Shown piece after piece: positions 1 through 7,869 of a stretch of DNA of 18,425 nt; within the stretch, counting starts at the first letter, position 1; each line of letters opens with the position of its first letter. The notes below the pieces were generated by a model. That model ran no database searches and was not told where the DNA came from. It saw only the letters and a list, made by a program, of their open reading frames with translations. The stretch spans positions 1 through 18,425 of the forward strand of contig QNBL01000013.1 in assembly GCA_003641695.1 (NCBI GenBank). Direction: 5' to 3'. Made by a program: the position numbers and the translations under genes. The DNA is from Spirochaetota bacterium. GTDB taxonomy: Bacteria; Spirochaetota; Spirochaetia; B11-G9.

Positions 1-1025
1 AAAACAATATCGAGGTAATCCGGCGGCAGTCCCGGAGTAATATTCTTTTCACTCCGTAGAAGAGCTACATTTTCTAAAGAGAATTCTTCACCTTTTGCAA
101 TAGTACGGGTAGATATGATTGATCTGTTTGTGGTGAAATAGTTTGCAGCTTCTGAAGTTGCCAGCCGCTTTACTCCGTCTCCAAGAATTTGAACAATTAA
201 CCCTGGATCATAGGTACGCATAAGCCTTTCAAGGGTCCCGTTGTATCCCTCCGCTTCTGCAAGCCGCACACTTTTACACATCAGGGAAAAATCGTTTGGT
301 TCCAGTGCTATGGGATCATCCAGACCGCCGCCTGCTGCTGAAAGTGTAATATGTTTTTCAATAGCAGAAGCCTTCAAAGCAGCGGCCAGGGCCGGAACAA
401 GAACAGGGTCTCTGGAATGATCAGAAACTCCGGTTTCCCTTCCGAATATGGACCGAAGTGTCTGGATTACCTTCAGGTTATACTCTTTTTCCGGGGCAGG
501 GTAGGATGTAATGCAGTGCAGCAGCATTGAGTCATCTTTCGTTAGGGAAACTGCTTTTGCAATATCTTCCAGCGTTGATACTCCGGTTGACATGATCAGC
601 GGAAAATCCTTAACTGTATTTAGAAGGAGATAATGATTCAGCTCAGGAGAAGCTATTTTTATTGCCGCTACCTCCATTCGGATGAGTTCCTGTGCACTTT
701 CTGTCCCGAAGGGGCTGCAGAGAAAGGTAAGTCCGGAGATTTCTGCTGTTTCTTTAATTTTGTGATAAAATTCCGGCGGCTGTTCAAGTTCCTGAAATCT
801 CCGGTAAAGAGAAATATTTCCCCCCGGAAGTGTCACCTTACCGGTCTTGGGGTGTACTATTTCGTCTGCAATAACGTACTGAAACTTAACACAGTCAGCT
901 CCGGCATCCCGGGCGGCATGAATAAGGTCCTGTGCTTTGGCGGTGCTTCCGTTGTGGGCAGTCCCTATTTCGGCAATGATGAAAACTGATTTACCGTTAC
1001 GGTAAGGCGGTTTACTTGAACTCAT
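1..1025 (-). CDS. NeuB-family nonulosonate (sialic acid-like) synthase, C-terminus cut by window edge
   Basis: The enzyme family condenses phosphoenolpyruvate with an N-acylated hexose (ManNAc or a relative) to give a nine-carbon sugar acid used in surface glycans; it is cytoplasmic. I translated 341 codons from the ATG at 1025-1023. The TIM barrel shows AEIG (18-21) with HNG (24-26), VKFQ (46-49), CSPFG (103-107) and STGVST (146-151). Likely metal-binding histidines are in SDHS (H203) and EKHIT (H225). An antifreeze-like SAF domain follows at about 300-341 (RSIIS...KGEEF...PGLPPDYLD). The family is about 340-350 residues long, so only a few residues are missing at the left edge. The start overlaps the end of pncB by 14 bp with only a weak ribosome site, which suggests translational coupling. 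The exact product (neuraminate, legionaminate or another sugar) cannot be told here, so no symbol is given; the partner CMP-sugar genes would lie to the left. Confidence 0.9.
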   Translation of the reverse strand, partial: MSSSKPPYRNGKSVFIIAEIGTAHNGSTAKAQDLIHAARDAGADCVKFQYVIADEIVHPKTGKVTLPGGNISLYRRFQELEQPPEFYHKIKETAEISGLTFLCSPFGTESAQELIRMEVAAIKIASPELNHYLLLNTVKDFPLIMSTGVSTLEDIAKAVSLTKDDSMLLHCITSYPAPEKEYNLKVIQTLRSIFGRETGVSDHSRDPVLVPALAAALKASAIEKHITLSAAGGGLDDPIALEPNDFSLMCKSVRLAEAEGYNGTLERLMRTYDPGLIVQILGDGVKRLATSEAANYFTTNRSIISTRTIAKGEEFSLENVALLRSEKNITPGLPPDYLDIV

Positions 1026-2433
1026 CAGTTAGTTCCGCTTTTAGTTTCTTCTCCTGTTCGGAAAGAGATACTTTGTAGATATGAGGATTGATAATCCTTT
1101 TATGGGTATCGTCAAAGTCTTTCAGGTTGGTTTGAACTCTATTTTTAATCTTTTCAAGACTTTCAGGAGGGAAAAGTCTTTTCCCCCTCTTCATTTTGAG
1201 TTCAAGCATAGGTTTTATCTTACAGTATCCCTCAATTATGTACTTTTCGTGGAAATAAACGGGATGATAGAATTTATATGGTCTTCCGAACTCCATTTTC
1301 TCTGAATCAAGGGCGATCAAATCACCTGCAGCAATTCCTTCCCCGTCAAAGAAGCGGTATACCTGTTTAATCCCTGGATTTGTAGTTTTTTCAGCATTAT
1401 TTGAGACCTTTATGGTGGGGACAAACTCTCCATCTGCTTCCTTTGCAGCAAGCTTGTACACTCCGCCGAAGGCCGAGTCGTTTCCTCCGGTAACCAGCTG
1501 TGTCCCGACACCCCATATATCAATGGGTGCACCGTCGGTAACAAGCTGATGTATGATTTCTTCATTCAAATCATTTGAAACGATTATTTTTGCATCCTTA
1601 AGCCCTGCGTCATCGAGTTTTTTTCTGATTTTTTTGCTTAAATAGAAAAGATCACCGCTGTCCAGGCGCACCATAATCGGTTTACCCTTTTTTTTAAGTT
1701 CCAGACCGACTTTAATTGCATTTTCTATTCCGCTTTCCAGGGTATCGTAGGTGTCTATAAGAAGAATTGCTGAATCAGGATACAGATCCGCGAATGCCTT
1801 GAAGGCTTGATATTCATTGTCAAAAGCCATAACCCAGGAATGAGCCATTGAGCCGCTTACAGGAATATTGAACAGCTTTCCAGCGAGGGTGTTGGATGTT
1901 CCGGCAACACCCCCGATATAGGCTGCTCGTGCTGCGGAAAGTGCCCCATCAAACCCCTGCGCTCTTCTGAGCCCAAACTCCAGTACCGGATTACCCTGTG
2001 CGGCATGGACCACCCTTGCAGCTTTTGTCGCAATCAGGGTTTGAAAGTTTATGGTGTTTAAAAGAATACTTTCAATAAGCTGTGCTTCAACAATAGAGCT
2101 GTGAATTCTTATCAGAGGCTCAATGGGAAAAACAATCTCCCCTTCATTCATGGAGTAGACATCTCCCGAGAATTTAAAGGTTTTAAGATAATCAAGGAAT
2201 TCTTTCTCGAACTTACCGAGACTTTTCAAATACTCGATATCATCATCAGAGAAAGAAAATTCTTCCAGAATAGAAAGAATTTCATCTACCCCTGCAAGTA
2301 CTGAATATCCTCCATTAAAGGGCTGTTTCCTGAAAAACATGTCAAAAACAACTTTTTCTTCTCTCTTTCTTAGCAGGTATCCCTGCATCATGGTTAGTTC
2401 GTACAAATCAGTCAGTAAACCGGAACGTTTCAT
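1012..2433 (-). CDS. pncB: Nicotinate phosphoribosyltransferase
   Basis: This cytosolic enzyme joins nicotinate and PRPP, with ATP, to give nicotinate mononucleotide for NAD salvage. The 473-residue length fits the longer bacterial/archaeal-type NAPRTases. The N-terminus LLTDLYELTMMQGY is typical. Family motifs seen are LEFGLRRAQG (151-160), SMAHSW (195-200, with H198 as the expected phosphorylated histidine), LIDTYDT (225-231), RLDSGDL (256-262), SNDLNE (286-291) and GVGTQLVTGG (308-317). The ATG at 2433 is preceded by AAGAGGG at good spacing and by a strong sigma70-type promoter. The gene is first in a two-gene unit with the NeuB-family gene, whose start lies inside its 3' end. The pairing with a sugar synthase has no obvious metabolic logic and may simply be operon packing. 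Confidence 0.95.
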   Translation of the reverse strand: MKRSGLLTDLYELTMMQGYLLRKREEKVVFDMFFRKQPFNGGYSVLAGVDEILSILEEFSFSDDDIEYLKSLGKFEKEFLDYLKTFKFSGDVYSMNEGEIVFPIEPLIRIHSSIVEAQLIESILLNTINFQTLIATKAARVVHAAQGNPVLEFGLRRAQGFDGALSAARAAYIGGVAGTSNTLAGKLFNIPVSGSMAHSWVMAFDNEYQAFKAFADLYPDSAILLIDTYDTLESGIENAIKVGLELKKKGKPIMVRLDSGDLFYLSKKIRKKLDDAGLKDAKIIVSNDLNEEIIHQLVTDGAPIDIWGVGTQLVTGGNDSAFGGVYKLAAKEADGEFVPTIKVSNNAEKTTNPGIKQVYRFFDGEGIAAGDLIALDSEKMEFGRPYKFYHPVYFHEKYIIEGYCKIKPMLELKMKRGKRLFPPESLEKIKNRVQTNLKDFDDTHKRIINPHIYKVSLSEQEKKLKAELTDEFK

Positions 2434-2453
2434 TGTAACCCTCTTGATGAAAT

Positions 2454-2482
2454 ACTATAGCAATTTGTAACGGAGGTGTAAA
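2454..2482 (-). promoter_or_regulatory. Sigma70-type promoter for pncB
   Basis: On the minus strand TTTACA (2482-2477) is separated by exactly 17 bases from TATAGT (2459-2454), each one or two bases from consensus. The predicted start near 2447 leaves a leader of about 14 bases that contains the AAGAGGG ribosome site before the pncB ATG. The call rests on motif match and position only. Confidence 0.7.
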
Positions 2483-2488
2483 TAATAC

Positions 2489-2517
2489 TTTAAATATAAA
2501 TCCAAATAGAATAAACT
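2489..2517 (+). promoter_or_regulatory. Candidate promoter for the PRTase-like gene
   Basis: In the AT-rich divergent spacer, TTTAAA (2489-2494) and TAAACT (2512-2517) are 17 bases apart. They would start transcription near 2524, about 19 bases before the ATG at 2543, leaving room for the ribosome site GTGGAG. Both boxes are imperfect and the region is generally AT-rich, so this is only the best of several candidates. Confidence 0.35.
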
Positions 2518-2542
2518 GATAAAAATTATTAGTGGAGTAACT

Positions 2543-3712
2543 ATGGAAAAAGATGACTACCTCGTAAGAAAATTCAAGGATGAAACTGCTGCAATCTATT
2601 CGATTGAAAATACTGAAAAGCAATCGGCTCTTAACCGTTATGTTGTTTCTACCCGGGATACCAGGAATATGATGAATTTCCCGGAAATAATAAACTGTGA
2701 TTTTACAACACTTATGAGAAACGGTTTAACGAATGCTTTTAAAAGTTTGAATCATCTTGAAAAATTGAGTGTTATCAATTCCAGGAATGTAAATGTCTAT
2801 CATATCCTGCGGGGGGGATTGAATTTTCAGTTAAGGGATGTGTTAAGAAAGGCTTTCGGCTATAAATGGCATTCCAGCTCATATATATCAAGCCAGAGAG
2901 TAAAAGAAGGGGTTGAGTTTGTAATTTCGGAAGATGCATACAGGAAATTCGAAGTTCCGGACAACGCAACCGTCTATAGTGCGGATATTGTTGCTTCCGG
3001 AGCATCTCTCGACAACAGTCTTGTTTATCTGCAAAAGTATATGGAAACCAATAATTTAAAGTTGAAAAACTTTGTTTTTCTCACTATTGGAGGGAGCAGA
3101 GCGGAAGAGGTTCTCGAAAGATGGGATAGACGTTTCAGAGAAGCGAATCCGGGATATGAAAAAACAATTATGATTTATCTGGAGGGGAGATTTGCTCTGG
3201 GGAGTACCACTACCCCTATAAAAAATGTGCTTCCGGATACAGACCTTTTAAGGAATTACAAACTTGGTGCTCTGTTAAGTCCTGAGTTTGAACATTCACA
3301 GTTTGAGAAGATGATAATTGCTCTTGAAGGATGTGCTATTTACGATGGAGGAAAGAAGGCTTTCGAGCCAATCAACCATATAATTGATGTGCTGGAGTTC
3401 TGGGAAAAACAGGACGCCTATGCCGAAGAGGAACATGTCAGTCTATGGGATGAATACAACGCGCGGTTTCCGCTGGATATGTATCTTGCGATAGAGGGCG
3501 GTACGATTAATTTTTCCTATACAAGGTTCAAGGAGCAAAAGGAAAAGTACTGGAAGGGTGTGCCGGATGAGGAGTATCAGCGGATTTACAACAGGTTCAA
3601 CTGGTTATGGAGTGAAGACCGGATTAAGTCCTCCATGAAGAAGGGAAGCCTGAAAGGGGTTTGTGAAAAGAAAATTCTCTATTTAAACAGTTTGTTCAAG
3701 GCCTCTGAATAG
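2543..3712 (+). CDS. Divergent phosphoribosyltransferase-like protein of unknown substrate
   Basis: I do not recognise a named family for this 389-residue soluble protein. It has no signal peptide or membrane segment. Residues about 75-240 read like a type I phosphoribosyltransferase. ILRGGL (88-93) resembles the ILRAGL loop of uracil PRTases. SADIVASGASL (146-156) resembles the PRPP loop (hydrophobics, DD, TG-x-T/S), with the first acidic residue replaced by alanine. A hydrophobic strand follows (FVFLTIGGS, 177-185), and then DTDLLRNYKLGAL (232-244). The C-terminal 150 residues are rich in aromatic and charged residues and match nothing I know. The start has a good GGAG ribosome site. It is transcribed divergently from pncB, another PRPP-using enzyme, so a role in nucleotide or cofactor salvage is a reasonable inference, but the substrate is unknown. 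A non-catalytic PRPP sensor is an alternative. Confidence 0.6.
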   Translation: MEKDDYLVRKFKDETAAIYSIENTEKQSALNRYVVSTRDTRNMMNFPEIINCDFTTLMRNGLTNAFKSLNHLEKLSVINSRNVNVYHILRGGLNFQLRDVLRKAFGYKWHSSSYISSQRVKEGVEFVISEDAYRKFEVPDNATVYSADIVASGASLDNSLVYLQKYMETNNLKLKNFVFLTIGGSRAEEVLERWDRRFREANPGYEKTIMIYLEGRFALGSTTTPIKNVLPDTDLLRNYKLGALLSPEFEHSQFEKMIIALEGCAIYDGGKKAFEPINHIIDVLEFWEKQDAYAEEEHVSLWDEYNARFPLDMYLAIEGGTINFSYTRFKEQKEKYWKGVPDEEYQRIYNRFNWLWSEDRIKSSMKKGSLKGVCEKKILYLNSLFKASE

Positions 3713-3723
3713 AGACCTTGAAC
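3694..3723 (+). terminator. Stem-loop at the end of the PRTase-like gene
   Basis: A nearly perfect inverted repeat has 13-base arms (3694-3706 and 3711-3723) with one mismatch (3702/3715) and a four-base loop GAAT. It spans the TAG stop codon at 3710-3712. No run of T follows on either strand, so it is not a classical intrinsic terminator; it may protect the 3' end or act with another factor. The structure is directly visible, but its function is inferred. Confidence 0.5.
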
Positions 3724-3754
3724 TGATCTAATGGTATCCTGATTGCTTTCAGCG

Positions 3755-3774
3755 AAAAAAAGGTGATTACCACC
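3755..3774 (-). terminator. Short intrinsic terminator of the trmL-to-ECF operon
   Basis: On the minus strand GGTG-GTAAT-CACC (3774-3762) is followed at once by seven T (3761-3755). The stem is only 4 bp, but the U tract is strong and sits exactly at the operon end. The TAA stop of the ECF S-component gene lies in the loop. It faces the convergent gene ending at 3712. Confidence 0.5.
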
Positions 3775-4324
3775 CATAGGTGCTGACTGGAGGATATGCC
3801 TTTCGAACAGCAGCGGAAAGAGAAGCTCCGACAAGAATCCCTGCGGCATTCTGAAGAATATTTCCCGGTATTTCCGTGGCTGCAGCTCCGAAACCGTACA
3901 TAAGCCCTCCGGTCAGGAAGTAGGTACCCGTCATAACGATGGAAGCTGCAACGAAAGCAATTATCAATGAAACAATACCTGTTTTACCCTTTGTCTTTTT
4001 TCTTCCTGCGTAGACTATTAATCCTATTACAAGTCCCTGTCCTCCATGTGCTATGAAAGTGTAGGGTGCCCATTGGGCATACCCGCCAATAATATCAGCA
4101 AGGGCTGTTCCTGCTCCGCCTGCTATTAAAGCTGTCCACGGACCGAATGTTATTGCTGTAAAGAATATTGCCACATCACCGAAGTTGAGGTAGCCCCTGG
4201 TAGGTGCAGTCGGTATTCTTATTATGGTTGTAAAGATGGCTGTTACTGCAATCATAATGGCGATAGATGCAATTCTGAATGCTGGAAGATGTACAAAACT
4301 ACTGTTTTTATTATTGTCTGGCAT
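3767..4324 (-). CDS. ECF transporter substrate-binding (S) component
   Basis: This is the membrane subunit that captures a vitamin or vitamin precursor and passes it to the ECF energising module. Its 185 residues include about five or six hydrophobic helices. The conserved stretch PTRGYLNFGDVAIFF (about 41-55), followed by a glycine-rich GGAGTALADIIGGYAQWAP, is characteristic of small S components of the ECF-S superfamily. This one resembles the DUF1393/PF07155 type, which I recall as covering predicted riboflavin or hydroxymethylpyrimidine carriers. The substrate cannot be assigned from sequence, and no riboswitch lies upstream because the gene is last in an operon. The ATG has an AGGAG site six bases upstream and lies 9 bp after ecfT. 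With ecfT and the fused ATPase it makes a complete importer. Confidence 0.85.
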   Translation of the reverse strand: MPDNNKNSSFVHLPAFRIASIAIMIAVTAIFTTIIRIPTAPTRGYLNFGDVAIFFTAITFGPWTALIAGGAGTALADIIGGYAQWAPYTFIAHGGQGLVIGLIVYAGRKKTKGKTGIVSLIIAFVAASIVMTGTYFLTGGLMYGFGAAATEIPGNILQNAAGILVGASLSAAVRKAYPPVSTYGW

Positions 4325-4333
4325 AGGTTTCTC

Positions 4334-5101
4334 CTAGAGAAGTGTTACTAAAACTACAACAAGGACAATAGCAAAAGCTATCACAAGTTGCAAGATAATA
4401 CTTCCAAAAATGTTGATATCTCTAAAACTCTGTCTTTGTGCATTAAATCCGAGACCCTTTGTTTCCAGTGCCATAGCCAGTGCAGGAATGGCCCGGATTG
4501 ACTGAATCAGTACAGACACAAGTACAGGAAACAGATTTTTCATCCTGTTTCTAAAACCGCCGCTCATTTCAAAATCTGTTCCACGGCGGAGTTTATGTGC
4601 GTCCGTTACGTTTGAGTAGATGTGTGTTATGTGGGGGATGTACCTGAGGGCAATGGTGATGACAAGGGTAGCCGTAAAGGGGATTTTAAACCACATGAGA
4701 GAGAGAATAAGATCATCAACCTCTGTAGTAAGAAAAAACAGAAAGAATAAAGAAGTTATCCCCGTGAACCGGATTATCAGTCTCAATGCTTCTCTTATCC
4801 CGTCGGAAGAGAGGAGAACGAGAGAGTGAAACGCATAGAATACCTTTCCTGAAGGATGAAATGGCGGGGTGAGTATGGCAACAAAGATCAAAAGGGGCAG
4901 AATGGAATGAATTGATCTTAAGACCTGTTTGATTCCGTTGAGTGAAACAAGAAGCAGAATAAAGAAGAGAAACCCTCCCGTTACCGGGATACTGTCGGTA
5001 AGAAAAAAGGATACGGTCATAAAGAGAAGCAGTGCCAGCTTTATTCTCGGATCAAACTTATGAACTGGAGTGTTCCCCTGGAGATATAAATTTGCAATCA
5101 T
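4334..5101 (-). CDS. ecfT: ECF transporter transmembrane (T) component
   Basis: The T component is the membrane scaffold that couples ATPase movement to toppling of the S component (CbiQ/EcfT family). It has 255 residues with hydrophobic helices at both ends. The opening pattern TPVHKFDPRIKLALL (11-25) is typical of EcfT. The two ATPase-contact motifs, usually Ala-Arg-Gly, appear as LRRG (171-174) and ETKG (213-216). The second thus carries Lys where Arg is expected, which may matter because the partner ATPase is also asymmetric. The start codon overlaps the stop of the ATPase gene as ATGA (5101-5098), with GAGG seven bases upstream, indicating coupled translation. Confidence 0.9.
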   Translation of the reverse strand: MIANLYLQGNTPVHKFDPRIKLALLLFMTVSFFLTDSIPVTGGFLFFILLLVSLNGIKQVLRSIHSILPLLIFVAILTPPFHPSGKVFYAFHSLVLLSSDGIREALRLIIRFTGITSLFFLFFLTTEVDDLILSLMWFKIPFTATLVITIALRYIPHITHIYSNVTDAHKLRRGTDFEMSGGFRNRMKNLFPVLVSVLIQSIRAIPALAMALETKGLGFNAQRQSFRDINIFGSIILQLVIAFAIVLVVVLVTLL

Positions 5102-6570
5102 GCCTGATCCTCAATTTTTCCCGCAAAGTACCCGTTTACCAGATTAAAAGAATCCTCATCGGCAGTTTGTACTACACTGCCGTTTTCCATTATATAGACT
5201 CTTTCCGAGAAAACCCTGCTGAGTTCCATGTTATGGGTAATAAAGAGTACAGTGCTCCCTTTCTGATGAAAGCGGGTAATCATGGATGCAAAATCTTCAA
5301 CGGAAAGTCCTGAATCAGCCTCATCAACAATATAGAGGTCTTTCTCAAAGAGGTAATAAACTGCTCCCTGAAGCCGTTTCCTCGCTCCGTAACTCATAAG
5401 AGCAGGGGGGACTTCTTTGCCGGGCAGACTGAACAGCTCTATTATCTTGTCAACGGCAGCCTCGTCCGGGTTTAACCCATAGGAAAGTTCCTCTTTAACC
5501 GTTGGAAGAAATATCTGGTAATCAGGATTCTGAAAGATAAAGCCGGTGAGTGCATTCAGATTCTTTGTATCTAAAGGAGAGAGCCCGGATTCCCTGTATG
5601 CAAAAATTTGTCCTGAATCAGGTTTCAGCAGACCGCACAAAATTTTACCCAGGGTAGACTTGCCGCTGCCGTTCCTGCCCACTATCGAAATTATCTCTCC
5701 TTTATTCAGTTTGAAGTGTTCAATCTCAAGGGTGAATGCTCCTGCTGTATTGTAGGAGTATGAGAGATTTTCTATTTTCAGTAGAGGTTCTCTTTTTTTA
5801 TACGGCTGTATAGAGTGATATCTTTCCGGATCGAGCAGCAAACCTTCCTCTATCATCAGCTTTTTAAAGTTTTCAGGGGAATCTTCTTTATGAAAAAGGG
5901 TTCCCTTATAGAGTATCGAAAACTTCACATTGTGCTCTTCCAGAACAGCAGGAGGTTTCGTCATAAATATAATAATGGTCCGTTCCTGCGAAAGTATTGT
6001 CTTAAGGATAGCTCTAAGGGATGCAGGGTCAAGCTCTTCAAAGGTTTCATCCAGGATCCACAACGGCGGATTTACGGCAAAAAGAGATGCAAGGAGGAGT
6101 TTCCTTTTTTCTCCGCCTGAAAGGGTTGCAGGGTCCCTGTATCTCAAATGACTGATACCGGTGCTTTCCAAACCGAAATCAATCCTTTCTGCTATCTGCT
6201 TTTTTCCCCATCCCATGGATTCCATGGGGAAAGCAATTTCCGCATCACACCTCGTTGTAATGATCTGCTCGTCGGGATTTTGGAAAACTGTTCCAGCTTT
6301 CTGTATAAGGTTATACGGCTGGTTCCCGTTAATCTCCACACCGTCAAGCTTAACCTGTCCTGAGAGACTTCCCCCGCTGTAACGGGGGATAAGAGCTGTA
6401 ATTATCCTGGACAAGGTGGTTTTACCGCTTTCAGGTTTACCCAGAATGACCCGGATCTCTCCTTTTTCTACTTTTAAATTAAGATCCCTGAAGAGTTCAG
6501 GGAAATCCAGTCCCGGATATCCGGGGAACGTGAAGGAGAGATCCTTTATTTCCAGTATTGCTTCATTCAT
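5098..6570 (-). CDS. ecfA: Fused ECF transporter ATPase EcfA-EcfA' with one degenerate half-site
   Basis: This chain of 490 residues contains two ABC ATPase domains that energise the EcfT/S importer from the cytoplasmic face. The first half (about 5-250) has Walker A GKPESGKTT (44-52), Q97, signature LSGGEKR (150-156) and Walker B WILDE (171-175). Where the switch histidine should be, it reads IFMTKPP (201-207). The second half (about 263-485) has Walker A GRNGSGKST (298-306), Q347, a degenerate signature MSYGA (392-396), Walker B YIVDE (413-417) and an intact switch ITHN with H446. Pairing Walker A of one half with the signature of the other gives one complete ATP site and one lacking both histidine and signature. 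The start lies 4 bp after serS with no clear ribosome site (an A-rich run instead), so coupling to serS translation is likely. Confidence 0.92.
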   Translation of the reverse strand: MNEAILEIKDLSFTFPGYPGLDFPELFRDLNLKVEKGEIRVILGKPESGKTTLSRIITALIPRYSGGSLSGQVKLDGVEINGNQPYNLIQKAGTVFQNPDEQIITTRCDAEIAFPMESMGWGKKQIAERIDFGLESTGISHLRYRDPATLSGGEKRKLLLASLFAVNPPLWILDETFEELDPASLRAILKTILSQERTIIIFMTKPPAVLEEHNVKFSILYKGTLFHKEDSPENFKKLMIEEGLLLDPERYHSIQPYKKREPLLKIENLSYSYNTAGAFTLEIEHFKLNKGEIISIVGRNGSGKSTLGKILCGLLKPDSGQIFAYRESGLSPLDTKNLNALTGFIFQNPDYQIFLPTVKEELSYGLNPDEAAVDKIIELFSLPGKEVPPALMSYGARKRLQGAVYYLFEKDLYIVDEADSGLSVEDFASMITRFHQKGSTVLFITHNMELSRVFSERVYIMENGSVVQTADEDSFNLVNGYFAGKIEDQA

Positions 6571-6574
6571 TTTT

Positions 6575-7852
6575 TTATTTTTTTCTGCGTATCATGTCAA
6601 AACCGGTATAAGGTACAAGTTTTTCAGGAATTGTAATGCTTCCGTCTTCCTGCTGGAAGTTTTCCATTATTGCAATTATTGCTCTGGATACGGCAATGGC
6701 TGTTCCGTTTACCATGTGCAGATAGGTGGATTTACCCGCTTCCTTTATCCGTATCCCAAGACGTCTGGATTGGTAATCGGTACAGTTTGAAGTACTGGTA
6801 ATCTCGCCCCAGGCACCGTTTTCATCTCTTCCGGGCATCCATGCTTCAAGGTCGTACTTTCTGTAAGCCGGTGCACCAAGATCACCGGTACAGGTATCTA
6901 CTACTCTGTAGGGGATCTCCAGGCTGCTGAACAGTTCCTCTTCAATTGCCAATAGTTCATTGTGCACTTTTTCTGATTCCTCCGGTAGACAGTAAACGAA
7001 CATCTCTATCTTTGTAAACTGGTGTACTCTGTACAGTCCCTTGGAGTACTGTCCTGCAGCCCCGGCCTCTCTTCGGAAGCAGTGGGACAAACCTGCCATT
7101 TTCAGCGGAAGGTCCTGTCTGGAGATGATCTGCCCTGCATGGTAGCCTCCCAGAGTTATCTCAGCAGTTCCTATCAGACAGGTACCTGTCCCTTCAAGGT
7201 TATATATATTGCTTTCTTCCCCCCGGGGATTAAAACCGATCCCCTCCAGGATTTCCTCTTTTGCAATATCCGGAGTTGTAATGGGGGTAAACCCTCTGCT
7301 CCTTAACGTATCAAGAGCATACCTGATAAGGGCGAGTTCCAGGTAGACAGCCTCATTCTTCAAATAATAAAATTTAGGACCTGTTACCCGCGTGGCGGTT
7401 TCAAAATCAATAAGGTCAAGTTCCTGTCCCAGCTGGACGTGATCTTTGGGCTGAAAGCTGAAAACGGTAGGTTCAAGAAACCGCTTTATTTCCAGATTGT
7501 CTTTTTCTTCCTTTCCTGCAGGAGCATCGGGATGAGCCATATTGGGGATTTTCCCCGCCTCTGCAAAGAGATCCTTCTCAACTCCCTCCAGCTGTGCTTC
7601 AGCTTCCGCTATAGCGGACTTAAGGGACTTCCCCTCCTCTATAAGCGTTTGACGCTCTTCGGAGGAAAGCTTCCCCTTCATTTTTTTTGCATTTTCATTT
7701 CTCTTTTTTCTCAGTTCTTCAGTCTCACGGATCAGCAAACTTCTCCTGTTGTAAAGTTCAATAACTTTGTCCAGATCAACGTCCATGTTTCTGTTGCGGA
7801 TATTTTCAGCTACTGCATCCCTGTTTTCTTTAACGAATTTCAAATCCAGCAT
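6575..7852 (-). CDS. serS: Seryl-tRNA synthetase
   Basis: This cytosolic class II aminoacyl-tRNA synthetase charges tRNA-Ser (and tRNA-Sec where present). The 425 residues match the usual bacterial length. The N-terminal MLDLKFVKEN and the charged helical hairpin at about 27-105 form the tRNA-binding coiled-coil arm. The catalytic core shows TAE (229-231), motif 2 FRREAGAAG (259-267), and motif 3 NGTAIAVSRAI (382-392) with the class II arginine at R390. The ATG has AAGGAG nine bases upstream and lies 17 bp after proC. It is an essential gene in the middle of a mixed operon, so the downstream ECF importer should be expressed constitutively with it. Confidence 0.97.
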   Translation of the reverse strand: MLDLKFVKENRDAVAENIRNRNMDVDLDKVIELYNRRSLLIRETEELRKKRNENAKKMKGKLSSEERQTLIEEGKSLKSAIAEAEAQLEGVEKDLFAEAGKIPNMAHPDAPAGKEEKDNLEIKRFLEPTVFSFQPKDHVQLGQELDLIDFETATRVTGPKFYYLKNEAVYLELALIRYALDTLRSRGFTPITTPDIAKEEILEGIGFNPRGEESNIYNLEGTGTCLIGTAEITLGGYHAGQIISRQDLPLKMAGLSHCFRREAGAAGQYSKGLYRVHQFTKIEMFVYCLPEESEKVHNELLAIEEELFSSLEIPYRVVDTCTGDLGAPAYRKYDLEAWMPGRDENGAWGEITSTSNCTDYQSRRLGIRIKEAGKSTYLHMVNGTAIAVSRAIIAIMENFQQEDGSITIPEKLVPYTGFDMIRRKK

Positions 7853-7869
7853 AGTATCTTACTCCTTGT

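Noticed and set aside
633..989. 118-codon open frame on the plus strand near the left edge
   Set aside because: It is antisense to the NeuB-family gene, whose minus-strand translation shows continuous conserved motifs; the plus frame has no recognisable protein character.
6203..6232. Inverted repeat with TTTCCCCAT / ATGGGGAAA arms and CCATGG direct repeats
   Set aside because: It lies inside the first ATPase domain of the ECF ATPase gene and encodes ordinary family sequence (FPMESMGWGKK); most likely a coding coincidence.
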